Positions 41,820 to 52,575 of a stretch of DNA of 64,000 nucleotides are shown piece by piece. The stretch is taken from contig NZ_CAAJGL010000022.1 in the NCBI RefSeq assembly GCF_900996225.1, forward strand, positions 1-64,000, given 5' to 3'. Below the pieces are notes generated by a model that did no database searches, was not told the DNA's origin, and was given only the letters and a program-made list of their open reading frames with translations. Position numbers and translations under genes: made by a program. The stretch comes from Paraburkholderia sp. BCC1884 (GTDB taxonomy: Bacteria; Pseudomonadota; Gammaproteobacteria; Burkholderiales; Burkholderiaceae). Each line of letters begins with the position of its first letter. Within the stretch, counting starts at the first letter, position 1.

Positions 41820-44564
41820 TCAGAACCGGTACGTTGCCCCGACCTGGAAGAAGCGGCCAAGCGCCGTGTACAGCGACTGATCGTAACCGGTGATGTCCGG
41901 CGACGCTTGCCACTCGACGTCGAACGGCGGCTTCTTGTCGAACAGATTGGTGATGCCGCCGTAGATCGTCCAGTGCTTGATGCCGCGATAGCTCGCCACC
42001 AGGTTGAACTGGCTATACGACGCCACCGAACCCGTTCCACCGTCGCCAAACTCCGCCGACACGCCGTTCGTGTACGGACCCGTGTATTGCCAGGTCAGCG
42101 ACGTCGTCACGTTGTGGAAATCCCACGTCAGCGTGGTATTGCCCTTCCAGCGCGGATTACTTGCGCCGAACGGTTGCAGCAGCGCGAGGTTGTTACCCGC
42201 AAAGTCCTGCGGTGCCGAACCCGGGCTGTGCAGCTTGAAGTGCCACACATAAGCCCAGTCGCCCGTCAGCGTGAACTGACCGTAGGACGTACGAACCGCC
42301 TTGCGGAAGTTCATGTCGAAGCCGTCGGTATCGAGCGCGCCCAGGTTCACGAAAGGCTGCACGATGTAGCGGATCGTACCGTCCGGATTGCGAACCACCG
42401 TCGCCGGATTGTTTTGCTGCAGCACTGCGTTTGGATCTGCCGTCCCGATCACCCCGTCGATGCGCACTTTGTAGAACGCCGCGCCGATATCGGTCAACGC
42501 GTCCGGCGACAACTGGAAGCCGATGTTGTAGTTCTTGGTGTGCTCCGGCTGCAGATTCGGGTTACCCGTGGTCTGCTCGGTCGTGAAGTGCTTCGTCGGC
42601 GCGCCGCTCGGATCGTTCGGATCGACCAGGTTCTGGTGACCGAGATAGACCGCTTGCGAGTTTTCGACACCTGTCGGCGCGCGGAAACCACGGCTATACG
42701 ACGCGAAGGTCGTCAGCATACGCACCGGCTGGAAGCGCAGTGCGAAGCTCGGCGAAAACGCACCGCCAAAGTCGCTGTAGTGGTCGTAACGCGACGCTTG
42801 TGTGAACGTCAGGTTGTGGATGATCGGAATGTCGATCTGATAGAACGCCGCTGCCACGTTGCGCGTGCTGTCGACCGACTGCACGTTGGCCGGTGCCGTG
42901 ATGCCTTGCGACGCCAGCGTCTGCGGGCTGATCAGCGACGACTCGTGACGGAATTCCGTACCGAAGCCCAAGCCGACGTTGCCGGCCGGCAGCGCAAACA
43001 GGTTCGCGGTCGAGGTTTTGGCCGTTAGGCTGTCGACTTTCGAAATCGCCTGCTGATTGTCGTCGCTGAACACGCCGTTCAGGCCGTTCGGCGTCGAGCC
43101 CGGGTTCGCGAAGTTGTACGTGCCGTTCATCAGCATGTTCTCCACGCCCGCCACGTTCAGGCGGTTGGAGTAGGTCGTATCGACCGTGCTTTGCGAATGA
43201 CCGTAATCGGCGGACCAGTCCCAGTTACCCAGCGACGAGGTATTGTACGAACCCTTGATGCCGGTCGAGGCCATCCAGAAGGTCGACACCGTATCTGCAA
43301 CGCCGACGTTGTTCGGGAACGTCAGGTTGATCGGCGTGCCGACGCCGTACGGGTTGAACGGATTGGTCGCCGAGACCGTGCGCGAGAGCGGTGCGACCGA
43401 GCCTGCCACCGGATCGAACACGTTCGAATTCGCGGTGAGCGCTGCGGGGCCTTGCAACTGCACGTTTTCGTCACGGCTTACCCAGAAGCCGGCGTACGCT
43501 TCCTTGTCGTCGTCGATCTTGAAGGTGCCGCGCACCTTCGCGTTCAGGCGCGTCACGGCCGGCGTCAAAGACGTGCCGGCGGCGACGTTGTACACGCACG
43601 ACGCACCGCCCGTCTTTGCCGACGTGCTGCCGGGCGGGCACGGATTCAACGCCGCATTGCCGCCGGGCGTGGTCCAGTACGACTGCTGGTTCGGTCCGAG
43701 CGGCGCTGCGAGGCCACCGGAGTACTGCGTGAAATCCTGACCCGACGTCATGTCGCGATCAGCCAGCGTCGACCCGCTGTCGCGGTAGTAGCTTGCTGCG
43801 GCGGTGACGTTGAAGCGATCCGAATTCAGGTCGCCGAAACCGCCGAGGGCGCTAAAGCTGCCCTGGCCGTTACCCGGATGCTGCGCCTTGCCCAATTGGG
43901 TGTCGAGCTGCAGACCTTGAAAGTTCTTTTTGGTAATAATGTTGACGACACCGGCGATTGCATCGGAGCCGTAGATCGACACCGCGCCCGTCTTCACGAT
44001 GTCGATGTGATCGACGATGTTCAGCGGAATCGAGTTGACGTCGAAGAAGGTGTCGGTGAAGTTCACCGCTTGCGCGTAGTTGGCGACGCGTTGGCCGTCC
44101 ACCAGCACGAGCGTGTACTTCTCGCTCAAGCCGCGCAGTGCGATACCGGCTCCGCCCGGGGCGGCGCTGTTCATCGTCGACTGCGACCAGCTACTGGCCG
44201 AGTTGGCAGCCGTACCGCGCAGGAAGTCGGCGACGGTGGTATAGCCGCTTTGCTCGATGTCCTTTTGCGAAATGGTCTGCACTTCGGTATTGCCGACCTT
44301 ATCCGACGTGCGGATAAGCGAACCCGTGACTTCGAATTTCTTGAGCTGTTTGACGTTCGAAGTGGCGGCCGCGCCCGATGCGGCATCGGGTGCCGCCGCG
44401 CCGGTCGGCGTACCGGCCTGTGCGACAGTCACCGACGAAGCGGCCGCCGCACCTGCCGCCGACGGCTGGCTTTGTGCGAATGCCGACGTTCCGACCATCG
44501 CGGTTATCGCCACTTCAGCCCAGATTATCTTCCGAATGGCTGATGCTAGATCCCTCTGTTTCAT
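41820..44564 (-). CDS. TonB-dependent outer-membrane receptor
   Basis: 914 residues from the ATG at 44564 with AGAGG before it. A signal peptide (cut after SAFA) is followed by an Ala/Ser-rich stretch, the plug domain (KKFEVTGSLIRTSDKVGNTEVQTISQKDIEQSGYTTVADFLRG, GGAGIALRGL, LVLVDGQRVANYA), and a 22-strand-type barrel ending in GATYRF with a terminal Phe. It resembles the branch that takes up carbohydrates or complex ligands rather than classical siderophores. It faces no recognised ligand gene; the adjacent molybdenum hydroxylase and xylose operons are the closest context. Confidence 0.94.
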   Translation of the reverse strand: MKQRDLASAIRKIIWAEVAITAMVGTSAFAQSQPSAAGAAAASSVTVAQAGTPTGAAAPDAASGAAATSNVKQLKKFEVTGSLIRTSDKVGNTEVQTISQKDIEQSGYTTVADFLRGTAANSASSWSQSTMNSAAPGGAGIALRGLSEKYTLVLVDGQRVANYAQAVNFTDTFFDVNSIPLNIVDHIDIVKTGAVSIYGSDAIAGVVNIITKKNFQGLQLDTQLGKAQHPGNGQGSFSALGGFGDLNSDRFNVTAAASYYRDSGSTLADRDMTSGQDFTQYSGGLAAPLGPNQQSYWTTPGGNAALNPCPPGSTSAKTGGASCVYNVAAGTSLTPAVTRLNAKVRGTFKIDDDKEAYAGFWVSRDENVQLQGPAALTANSNVFDPVAGSVAPLSRTVSATNPFNPYGVGTPINLTFPNNVGVADTVSTFWMASTGIKGSYNTSSLGNWDWSADYGHSQSTVDTTYSNRLNVAGVENMLMNGTYNFANPGSTPNGLNGVFSDDNQQAISKVDSLTAKTSTANLFALPAGNVGLGFGTEFRHESSLISPQTLASQGITAPANVQSVDSTRNVAAAFYQIDIPIIHNLTFTQASRYDHYSDFGGAFSPSFALRFQPVRMLTTFASYSRGFRAPTGVENSQAVYLGHQNLVDPNDPSGAPTKHFTTEQTTGNPNLQPEHTKNYNIGFQLSPDALTDIGAAFYKVRIDGVIGTADPNAVLQQNNPATVVRNPDGTIRYIVQPFVNLGALDTDGFDMNFRKAVRTSYGQFTLTGDWAYVWHFKLHSPGSAPQDFAGNNLALLQPFGASNPRWKGNTTLTWDFHNVTTSLTWQYTGPYTNGVSAEFGDGGTGSVASYSQFNLVASYRGIKHWTIYGGITNLFDKKPPFDVEWQASPDITGYDQSLYTALGRFFQVGATYRF

Positions 44565-45378
44565 GTTCCTCTCTCTTGCCATTAACGCCAAGTTGTTATT
44601 CGAAGAGACCTGGCAAGCCTCTTCGGTTGCGGCACCCCACCGCCTCGCTTCGAACGCCCTGTTTTCCTTCGAAACTCCAACAACGACCTACCAGATCAGC
44701 GATTCGGAATCCTGCTCCGTAGTTATACTAATTAAGCATCTTGGTGCTCATACGTCGGGTACATCGGCCAACAATGCCTTCCACTTATCTATCCGCTTTC
44801 GCCTGGTTAATTGGCAACGAAACGGATTTCTTTATGCCGAACTTGCTATCAATGCGTAACGAGACTTTTAGAGCAATCAATCAACATCGGTAATTACACC
44901 TATTTTTATAAGCATGACTAACTGCTCGTCACCGACAAATAAATTCAATAAACGACCATTTCGCCAAAGTAACGGAGGGCTCGGCGTAAGAAGGCGTGTC
45001 ACACCATCATGGCGAGATGCTGCGATCGACGGCACGACCGTCGACGCACAATTTCCCATCACTTATCCTTCATTTATCTTACGCATTGAGACAGCCATGA
45101 AAGCCAGCTCTCCCCCCGTTTGCGCGCCACCCCATTGCTTCCGCCTGACACCGGGCTGCACTTATCTTTCATTTAGTGGACGCAAACATATCAGGACAGA
45201 ATCGCTCCGTCAAAATTTGTTTGATGGAAGTAAAAAATATGTGCGATTCACGTAACACCCCAGCTTACGTCATTAGCGACTCAATGCACCGCTTCAGTGC
45301 TCAATGTCCAAGCCGGTTATGGATTGCACCAATTAAGGCCGGCGCTATAAGAATTCTTTCAACTTGAACAAGCTGACG

Positions 45379-45416
45379 AAAAAAAACCTGCGCGCCTAGG
45401 GGAAGGCGGCAGGTTG
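45379..45416 (-). terminator. Strong intrinsic terminator, minus strand
   Basis: On the minus strand AACCTGCCGCCT pairs with AGGCGCGCAGGTT (one mismatch) around a short loop, followed by eight T. It lies about 270 nt past the xylH stop and probably ends the xylose operon, or a small transcript in between. Confidence 0.75.
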
Positions 45417-45433
45417 AGGGCACTGACGAGTGC

Positions 45434-45452
45434 ACTTATCTCAGCGATAAGT
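45434..45452. repeat. Inverted repeat ACTTATC-N5-GATAAGT
   Basis: Perfect 7-bp arms, just upstream (on the minus strand) of the terminator at 45379-45416. The ACTTATC half also recurs in the two 16-mers at 45061 and 45160. Function unknown: operator or RNA hairpin. Confidence 0.5.
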
Positions 45453-45684
45453 TGAGCGCATTGTAATACTGATGAAAATAATATGTAAATAACGAAATGT
45501 TGAAATGGAGGCGAACGCTCGAGAAGAGAATGCGACGCATCGCAGCGCGTACTGCCTCGCACCGGACACGGAGGGAAGAGAGGATATTTGTACGGATAAC
45601 TAATCTAACAAGCACTAACAAAGGCATGCAGCAAGCCATTTCGATTGCTGCATGCCCAAGGCGTTTACTCGTGTTCCCAGCGAC

Positions 45685-46884
45685 TCAGCGCCGGTTCGAC
45701 CCGGAGACAACGTCGATCCACACCGCGAGCACGAGGATGCTGCCCTTCACGATCATTTGCCAATATGCGTCGACGTCCAGCATCGACATGCCGTTGTCGA
45801 GACTCGCCATCACCAGCGCGCCGATCAACGCGCCATACACCGTGCCGGAGCCGCCGCGCATCGACGTTCCGCCGATAAAGCACGCGGCAATGGCGTCGAG
45901 TTCGCCCATCGATCCTGCAGATGGCGATCCCGCCGCCAACCGTGCGGTATTGACGATCCCACCGAATGCGCACATTAAACCCATCAGCGCGAAGATCGCC
46001 AGCTTCACGCGATTGGTATTCACCCCCGAAAGCCGGGTCGCTTCGAGATTGGAACCTACTGCGTAAATGCGACGACCGAATACGGTCTGCGTCGCGATCC
46101 ACGTGAAGATGCCCAGCAGCGCCAGCAGCAACAAGACGGGTACGGGGATGCCGCCGTATCGATCGAGCGTAGCGACGAATCCGGCCAGAATCACGCCTGC
46201 GCCCACCACCTTGGCGACGTCCTGCCACACCGGCACCACGCGCAGTTGATAACGTTCGCGGTTGCGTCGCTGACGCAGCGTCAGAAACGCCAGCAACACG
46301 AACAGCACCACCGCGAGCGAATCACCCGCGAGTCGTGGCAAGTAGCCTTGCCCAACGAACACGAAGCCGTCCGACACCGGCGCGATCGTCGACCCACCCG
46401 TCACGCCGAGCAGAATGCCGCGATACGCGAGCATACCGCCCAGCCCGACAATGAACGACGGCACGCGTCGATAGGTCGACCACCATCCGTTGAACAGGCC
46501 GACGAGTACACCGAGCAACATCACCACCGGCACGGTGACGCCAATCGGCCAGTGCCGGTTCACATCGAGTATGGCCGCCACGCCGCCCAGCAACCCCAGC
46601 AGCGAACCCACCGACAGATCGATCTCTCCCGCGATAATCACGAACACCATGCCGCACGCGAGCATGCCGGTGATCGACATCTGCCGCAGCAGGTTCGATA
46701 TGTTGCGCGGCGTGACGAATGCGCCGTGCGTGAGGAAGGAAAAGAAAATCCAGATCACGGCCACGGCGATCAGCAACGCGAGAATCTTGTAGCGCGCGAA
46801 CAGTTGCTGAATGCGTTGCGAGCCGCCGAATGTGCCGCGCGGCACGGTATCGTCGGCGCGTTGAGAAGTTACGTCGGGCGTCAT
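45685..46884 (-). CDS. xylH: Xylose ABC transporter permease
   Basis: 399 residues with about ten membrane helices. Segments [40 protein letters not shown] and [33 protein letters not shown] are typical of the RbsC/XylH family, and length suits XylH. The start overlaps the stop of the ATPase gene (ATGA). It forms the membrane channel of the XylFGH importer. Confidence 0.95.
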   Translation of the reverse strand: MTPDVTSQRADDTVPRGTFGGSQRIQQLFARYKILALLIAVAVIWIFFSFLTHGAFVTPRNISNLLRQMSITGMLACGMVFVIIAGEIDLSVGSLLGLLGGVAAILDVNRHWPIGVTVPVVMLLGVLVGLFNGWWSTYRRVPSFIVGLGGMLAYRGILLGVTGGSTIAPVSDGFVFVGQGYLPRLAGDSLAVVLFVLLAFLTLRQRRNRERYQLRVVPVWQDVAKVVGAGVILAGFVATLDRYGGIPVPVLLLLALLGIFTWIATQTVFGRRIYAVGSNLEATRLSGVNTNRVKLAIFALMGLMCAFGGIVNTARLAAGSPSAGSMGELDAIAACFIGGTSMRGGSGTVYGALIGALVMASLDNGMSMLDVDAYWQMIVKGSILVLAVWIDVVSGSNRR

Positions 46885-48440
46885 GCGGCACTCACTGCGG
46901 TTGGGTTCGGGGATCGCTGCACGGGACGGATCGCGGCGCTGAGAATGTCTTCCTGCGTGAGGCCGTCGTTGACGAAATCCCCTCGCAATTCACCTTCGCC
47001 GATTACCAGCACGCGATCGCTGATGCCGAGCACTTCGGGCAATTCGGACGACACCATCACGATCGACATGCCGCGCTGCGCCAACTGGAAAATCAGTTTG
47101 TAGATTTCATACTTCGCACCGACGTCGACACCGCGTGTAGGTTCGTCGAGGATCAACACTTTAGGATTGGTCAGCAGCATGCGCGTCAGCACGGCCTTCT
47201 GCTGATTGCCGCCCGATAGACTCGCGATCGACAGCATCGGATGAGCCGCGCGGACCGATAGCCGCTTCATCTCCGTGTGAATCGTGTCGAGTTCCGCGGC
47301 GGAATCGATGCGACCGCCTTTTGCAAAGCGTTGCAATACCGCGAGCGTGATGTTGTGACCGACACTCAACCCCGGCACGATGCCGTGGCGTTTTCGGTCC
47401 TCCGGCACCATGCCGATACCGGCGCGAATCGCATCCACTGGGGCGCGGATTTTCAGCGGCTTGCCTTCGAGTTGCACCGTCGCTTCGCTCACACCGGAAT
47501 AAGCACCGAAAATCGCTTCCATCAACTCCGTGCGCCCCGCGCCCACCAATCCGGCGACGCCGAGAATCTCACCTCGTCGCAGCGCGAACGACACATCGTT
47601 CACGCGTTTTCGGCGCGGATTGGTCACGTCGAAACAGGTGACGTGACGCGCTTCGAAAACCACCTCGCCAATCGGATGCGGCTCACGCGGAAACAGGTTC
47701 TTGATTTCGCGCCCCACCATCAGCGAGATGATGCGATCGGTGGTGAGCGCATGCATGGGCTCCGTCGCAACATGACGGCCGTCGCGAATCACGCTGATCG
47801 TGTCGCACACCGCCGCGACTTCATCGAGCTTGTGCGAGATGTACACGCAGGCCACGCCGCGTCGCTTCAGATCACGCACGATATCCAGCAGAATCGCGAT
47901 CTCCGAAGCCGTGAGCGACGACGACGGTTCGTCGAGAATCAGCAGCTTCGCCCGCTTGTTCAGCGCCTTCGCAATTTCGATCAACTGCTGATGGCCGCCG
48001 CCATAGTTCATCACTGGCTGTGCGGCATTGATGCCGCTGATGCCGAGTTCACGCAGCAACTCGTCGGCGCGTTGGTACATGGCGGCGTAATTCATGCGGC
48101 CGCCGGGCAGCGTGATCTCGTTGCCGAGAAAGATGTTTTCCGCGACCGAGAGTTGCGGCACCAGCATCAACTCCTGGTGGATGATGATGATGCCCGCGCG
48201 TTCGGTGTCGCGGATACTGGCGGCCCTCAACGGCGCGCCTTCCCAGGTGATTTCACCCTCCCACGTGCCGTGTGGATAGACGCCGGAGAGCACCTTCATC
48301 AAGGTGGACTTGCCCGCGCCGTTCTCGCCGCACAAGCCGACGCATTCGCCCGGCGAGACCGTCAGGTCGATGCCGTCGAGCGCTTTTACGCCAGAAAACG
48401 CCTTCACGATGCCGCGCATCGTCAGTAAGGGTTGCGTCAT
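46881..48440 (-). CDS. xylG: Xylose ABC transporter ATP-binding protein
   Basis: 519 residues with two ABC domains. The first Walker A is [12 protein letters not shown], with a variant signature GGGHQQ and Walker [12 protein letters not shown]. The second has the degenerate P-loop [12 protein letters not shown], signature [13 protein letters not shown] and [12 protein letters not shown]. This is the fused ATPase layout of sugar importers (XylG/MglA). It lies between xylF and xylH in the same direction and energises xylose uptake. Confidence 0.95.
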   Translation of the reverse strand: MTQPLLTMRGIVKAFSGVKALDGIDLTVSPGECVGLCGENGAGKSTLMKVLSGVYPHGTWEGEITWEGAPLRAASIRDTERAGIIIIHQELMLVPQLSVAENIFLGNEITLPGGRMNYAAMYQRADELLRELGISGINAAQPVMNYGGGHQQLIEIAKALNKRAKLLILDEPSSSLTASEIAILLDIVRDLKRRGVACVYISHKLDEVAAVCDTISVIRDGRHVATEPMHALTTDRIISLMVGREIKNLFPREPHPIGEVVFEARHVTCFDVTNPRRKRVNDVSFALRRGEILGVAGLVGAGRTELMEAIFGAYSGVSEATVQLEGKPLKIRAPVDAIRAGIGMVPEDRKRHGIVPGLSVGHNITLAVLQRFAKGGRIDSAAELDTIHTEMKRLSVRAAHPMLSIASLSGGNQQKAVLTRMLLTNPKVLILDEPTRGVDVGAKYEIYKLIFQLAQRGMSIVMVSSELPEVLGISDRVLVIGEGELRGDFVNDGLTQEDILSAAIRPVQRSPNPTAVSAA

Positions 48441-48519
48441 TCGCTATGCCTCGCTGCAAGTCGCGCGGCGGCCGCGATACGCGTGACACGTATCGCCGCC
48501 TGCCGCGCGCACGTTACGC

Positions 48520-49548
48520 TCATTGGCTCGCGAGCTGGGCCTGGGTATAGAAGCCGTCCTTGACGACTACATCGACATTGCTCTTGGTGAGCAAGGTGGG
48601 TTGCAGGAGCACTGTGTCGACTTTCTTCTTGCCGTTATCGTATTGCGAGTTGAAGGCGGGCTTTTCGCCCTTCGCAAGCGCGACCGACAGTTTCGCGGCT
48701 TCGCTGGCAATCAGCTTGAGTGGCTTGTACACAGTCATGGTTTGCGTGCCGGCGACCACTCGCTTGACCGCCGCGAGGTCCGCATCCTGACCCGACACCG
48801 GTACTTTGCCCGCCATGTGTTGCGCCGCGAGCGCCTGAATTGCACCGCCTGCGGTGCCGTCATTCGATGCGACGATGGCGTCGATCTTGTTGTTATTGGC
48901 GGTCAACGCGTCTTCGACGATGCGCAGCGCCGTCGATGCGCTCCATTCCGGCACCCACTGCTGACCGACCACCTTGATGTCGCCCTTATCTATCGCCGGC
49001 TTCAACACTTTAAGCTGACCTTCACGCAGCATCTTGGCGTTGTTGTCGGTCGGCGCGCCGCCTAGCAGAAAGTAATTGCCCTTCGGTTGCACGTTATAGA
49101 CGCCTTGCGCCTGCAGTTCGCCGACCTTCTCGTTGTCGAACGAGATGTAGGCATCGACGTCGGCGTCGAGAATCAGGCGGTCATACGAGACGACCTTGAT
49201 GCCCGCTTTCTTCGCTTCGGCGACCACATTGCCGAGTGTTTTCGAATTGAACGGCACGATCACGATTACATCCACGCCGCGCGAGATCAGGTTTTCGATT
49301 TGCGAAATCTGCCGCTCTTCGCTCGCGTCGGCGGATTGCACGGACACTTTCGCGCCGAGTTTTTCCGCTGCGGCGACGAAATAGTCACGATCGCGCGACC
49401 AGCGCTCGACGCGCAGATCGTCGATACAGAAGCCGATTTCCGGATGATCCTTGCTTGCGTGCGCGAGCGGCGCGGCAAGCGACAGGCTGGCGAGCACCGC
49501 TCCACATACGAGCGAACTCAGGACGGTACGACGTTTTGCGAATTTCAT
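48520..49548 (-). CDS. xylF: Xylose-binding periplasmic protein
   Basis: 342 residues from the ATG at 49548 with AAGGAGA upstream. The signal peptide is VLSSLVCGAVLASLSLAAPLAHA; the mature part starts SKDHPEIGFCIDDLRVERW, and VSYDRLILDADVDAYISFDNEKVGELQ is a XylF hallmark (D-xylose site). It delivers xylose to XylGH. It is 184 nt downstream of xylA. Confidence 0.96.
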   Translation of the reverse strand: MKFAKRRTVLSSLVCGAVLASLSLAAPLAHASKDHPEIGFCIDDLRVERWSRDRDYFVAAAEKLGAKVSVQSADASEERQISQIENLISRGVDVIVIVPFNSKTLGNVVAEAKKAGIKVVSYDRLILDADVDAYISFDNEKVGELQAQGVYNVQPKGNYFLLGGAPTDNNAKMLREGQLKVLKPAIDKGDIKVVGQQWVPEWSASTALRIVEDALTANNNKIDAIVASNDGTAGGAIQALAAQHMAGKVPVSGQDADLAAVKRVVAGTQTMTVYKPLKLIASEAAKLSVALAKGEKPAFNSQYDNGKKKVDTVLLQPTLLTKSNVDVVVKDGFYTQAQLASQ

Positions 49549-49732
49549 CTCTGTCTCCTTCTTCTGATAGCCGGAATACCGGATTGGACGATCTGCGCTG
49601 CGAGCTGCCAGACCGGACAAGCGACAACCCAAAGCTTCTTTTGAGTCGCGCGGTCGACGTGGCCGCGCGATTGTTTTATGTAATGCCTTTAACTTCCCAC
49701 TTCTAACTTCCGGTGCGCACGCTCAAGAGAGC

Positions 49733-51055
49733 CTAGCGTCCGCTGTAAATCGCCTGATTCACGATGTTTTCCATGCGCTCCTGCTGACCGCTGGCATGTT
49801 GCGGGTTCAGGCCGCGCGCCAGGGCGTCGGTGGCCAGGGTCGACAGTGAATAGTCGCCGGACAGGATCTTGCGGCCGAATTCTGCTTCCCAGCCCGCGTA
49901 GCGCTGACGCTTGAACTGATCGAGACGTTCGTTTTCAATCAGCACCGCCGCACGCTCGACGGCGAGCGCGAGGTTGTCGATGGCACCGATGTGGCCGTAG
50001 AACAGATCTGCCGCATCGACGCTTTGTCGCCGTACTTTCGAATCGAAATTCATGCCGCCCGTTGTGAAGCCGCCATGTTTGAGGATTTCGTAGAACGCCA
50101 GCGTGAGTTCTTCCACACTATTTGGGAACTGGTCCGTATCCCAACCGTTTTGCGGATCGCCGCGATTTGCGTCGACGCTACCGAAAATGCCCAGCGCATA
50201 AGCCGTCGCGATCTCGTGATGGAACGAGTGCCCCGCGAGCGTCGCGTGATTGGCTTCGATGTTCACGCGAATGTCTTTTTCGAGTCCGTATTGCAGCAGA
50301 AAGCCATGCACGCTCGCGACGTCGTAATCGTATTGATGCTTGGTCGGCTCCTGCGGCTTCGGTTCGATCAGCAGCGCGCCTTTGAAGCCGATCTTATGCG
50401 CGTGGTCCACCACCATATGCAGGAAACGGGCGAGTTGATCGCGCTCACGGACGAGATCGGTATTGAGCAACGTATCGTACCCTTCGCGGCCACCCCACAG
50501 TACGTAGTTTTCACCACCGAGCCGTTGCGTCGCATCGAGTGCGTGACGAACCTGAGTCGCGGCAAACGCGAACACTTCGGGGTCGGGACTCGTCGCGGCA
50601 CCCGCTGCGTAACGCGGATGCGAGAAAAGATTAGCCGTGCCCCACAGCAATTTGATGCCCGTGTCCTGTTGCTTGCGCGCCAGATAGTCGGCGATGCGTG
50701 AGAAATTTTCGCTGTATTCCTTCAGGCTCGCGCCTTCCGGAGCAACGTCGGTGTCGTGAAAAGTGTAGTACGGTGTGCCGAGCTTCGAGAAGAATTCGAA
50801 AGCGGAATCGGCTTTCATATGGGCCATTTCCATTGCGTCGCCGGCTTGCTGCCAGGGGCGCTTGAACGTCCCCTGCCCGAATATATCCACGCCCGGCCAG
50901 ACGAATGTGTGCCAATAGCACACCGCGATACGCAGATGTTCTTCGAGTGTCTTGCCGAGTACCTTTCTACTCTTGTCGTAATGGCGATACGCGAGCGGGT
51001 TATCCGATTGCGGGCCTTCGTAGCGGATCTCGGGAATGTGTTCGAAATAGGACAT
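49733..51055 (-). CDS. xylA: Xylose isomerase
   Basis: 440 residues, full-length type II enzyme. Key segments are [29 protein letters not shown] (catalytic His), [35 protein letters not shown] (metal Glu), [17 protein letters not shown] and [17 protein letters not shown] (metal ligands). It converts D-xylose to D-xylulose in the cytosol. First gene of the minus-strand xylA-F-G-H unit. The kinase gene xylB, the next step, is not in the window. Confidence 0.98.
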   Translation of the reverse strand: MSYFEHIPEIRYEGPQSDNPLAYRHYDKSRKVLGKTLEEHLRIAVCYWHTFVWPGVDIFGQGTFKRPWQQAGDAMEMAHMKADSAFEFFSKLGTPYYTFHDTDVAPEGASLKEYSENFSRIADYLARKQQDTGIKLLWGTANLFSHPRYAAGAATSPDPEVFAFAATQVRHALDATQRLGGENYVLWGGREGYDTLLNTDLVRERDQLARFLHMVVDHAHKIGFKGALLIEPKPQEPTKHQYDYDVASVHGFLLQYGLEKDIRVNIEANHATLAGHSFHHEIATAYALGIFGSVDANRGDPQNGWDTDQFPNSVEELTLAFYEILKHGGFTTGGMNFDSKVRRQSVDAADLFYGHIGAIDNLALAVERAAVLIENERLDQFKRQRYAGWEAEFGRKILSGDYSLSTLATDALARGLNPQHASGQQERMENIVNQAIYSGR

Positions 51056-51148
51056 CAGCGTCTCCTGTTATGTTGCACTGCAACCGGTGCGACGTCGTCG
51101 CGCCGGTCGACAAGGTGACGCCATGCTGACGCTTGCACGATGCATCGG

Positions 51149-51164
51149 CAATTGCGAAATTGCG
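51149..51164. promoter_or_regulatory. Tandem 8-mers in the xylA-xylR gap, candidate XylR site
   Basis: CAATTGCG directly followed by AAATTGCG, about 95 bases before the xylA start and 160 before xylR. XylR proteins bind direct repeats, so this is a reasonable candidate, based on position and repetition only. Confidence 0.4.
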
Positions 51165-51326
51165 CAGCTTGCTTAACGTTTCTCACCGCCCGCATTTTTG
51201 TTTAGTACCCGCGCGCGATTCGAGGCCTAGAATAACCAGACGCTTAAAAACGGCGCCGCTTGAAAGACGCGGCCAACAGGAGACGAAGGCGTAGCGGGTC
51301 AACCGATCCGTGCGCCGCTTACTGCC

Positions 51327-52544
51327 ATGACCCGTCCGCAGACACCACAGACGACCCATCGGATTGCACTGCTGTTCAACGCGAACAAGGTCTACGACCG
51401 CGAGATCATTACCGGCATCGGCAACTACCTGCTGTCGACGCGCGTGGCGTGGGATCTCTTTCTCGAAGAAGACTTCCGCTGCCGGCTGACGGGTATCGAG
51501 CGCTTCGACGGCGACGGCATCATTGCGGACTTCGACGATCCGGCCGTGGGCGAAGCGCTGCGCGATTGTCAATTGCCGGTGGTGGCGGTAGGGTCGTCGT
51601 TTGAAGATCCGGCGCACTATCCTCCGGAATTACCCTATATCGCTACCGATAACAGCAAGCTCATTTCGCTGGCTTACACGCACCTCATCGGCGCAGGTCT
51701 GGAGCACTATGCGCTGTACAGCTTGCCGCAGGCGCAAGAAAACCGCTGGGCACAGCAGCGAGAACTCGCGTTCGCGCACTTGCGTAAAACGGATGGCCGC
51801 AGCGACGAGCAGATCGATAGCGAGATCTATCGCGGTCTGTCGACCAGTGCGCCGTCGTGGAATCAGGCGACCGAGCAACTGACGGCGTGGCTACGCGATT
51901 TGCCCAAACCCGTTGGCATCATCGCCGTGACCGATGCGCGTGCGCGGCATTTGCTGCAAGCGTGTTTGATCGCGGGTATTCCCGTACCTGAAGAAGTGGC
52001 GATCATCGGCATCGACAATGACCCGCTAACGCGCACGTTGACGCGCATTCCTTTGTCGTCGGTGATCCAGGGCACCGACGAAATGGGCCGCACCGCCGCC
52101 CATCTGTTGCATCAGATGCTGCGTGGCGCGCGCTTTCCGGGACGGCGTATTCTCGTGCCGCCGGTCGGCATCAACGTACTTGAATCGACCAGGCATCAGC
52201 CGCTCGCGAGTCCCTACGTGATGCGTGCGCGGCATTTCATTCGGCAGTACGCGTGTCAGGGTATTCGCACTGAACAGGTCGCCGATTACGTGGGCGTGTC
52301 GCGTTCGTCGCTCGAAGAATACTTTAGGCGCGAGAGACAGTGCACCGTGCATCAGGAAATTCTGCGCCACAAACTCGATGTGGCGAAGGCGCTACTCGCA
52401 AAGCGAGATGCGTCGAGTGCGGAAGTAGCGATCCGTTGCGGCTTTACGTCGTTGCAGTACATGTACGCGGTATTTCGTCGTGAACTCGGATGTACCCCGC
52501 GCGAATACCAGGAGCGCGCGAGTTCGACGCCGGCGCAGAGCTGA
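51327..52544 (+). CDS. xylR: Xylose operon regulator, XylR (LacI-like sensor plus AraC-type DNA-binding domain)
   Basis: 405 residues. Residues ~10-280 form a periplasmic-binding-protein-like sugar sensor (IALLFNANKVYDREIITGIGNYL, IIGIDNDPLTRTLTRIPLSSV). Residues ~295-395 carry two AraC helix-turn-helix units (IRTEQVADYVGVSRSSLEEYFRRERQCTVHQEI and SSAEVAIRCGFTSLQYMYAVFRRELGCTPREYQ). It should activate the divergent xylA-F-G-H genes when xylose is bound. Confidence 0.95.
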   Translation: MTRPQTPQTTHRIALLFNANKVYDREIITGIGNYLLSTRVAWDLFLEEDFRCRLTGIERFDGDGIIADFDDPAVGEALRDCQLPVVAVGSSFEDPAHYPPELPYIATDNSKLISLAYTHLIGAGLEHYALYSLPQAQENRWAQQRELAFAHLRKTDGRSDEQIDSEIYRGLSTSAPSWNQATEQLTAWLRDLPKPVGIIAVTDARARHLLQACLIAGIPVPEEVAIIGIDNDPLTRTLTRIPLSSVIQGTDEMGRTAAHLLHQMLRGARFPGRRILVPPVGINVLESTRHQPLASPYVMRARHFIRQYACQGIRTEQVADYVGVSRSSLEEYFRRERQCTVHQEILRHKLDVAKALLAKRDASSAEVAIRCGFTSLQYMYAVFRRELGCTPREYQERASSTPAQS

Positions 52545-52575
52545 GCGTGCCTTTCTCTTTCATTGATACCGACAC

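Larger units (their letters stand above)
44565..45684. other. 1.1-kb AT-richer intergenic region
   Basis: No frame here has convincing protein character. It contains two near-identical 16-mers (ACTTATCCTTCATTTA at 45061-45076 and the same with one change at 45160-45175), an inverted repeat ACTTATC/GATAAGT (45434-45452) and a terminator (45379-45416). The left end must carry the receptor promoter. Confidence 0.5.

Noticed and set aside
44914..45255. 113-codon plus frame in the long intergenic region
   Set aside because: Composition is unlike neighbouring genes, with no ribosome site or known motif; repeats lie inside it.
45436..45639. 67-codon minus frame before the terminator at 45379
   Set aside because: Begins MACCMPLL but has no ribosome site and overlaps the inverted repeat; a small RNA or plain untranslated region is as likely.
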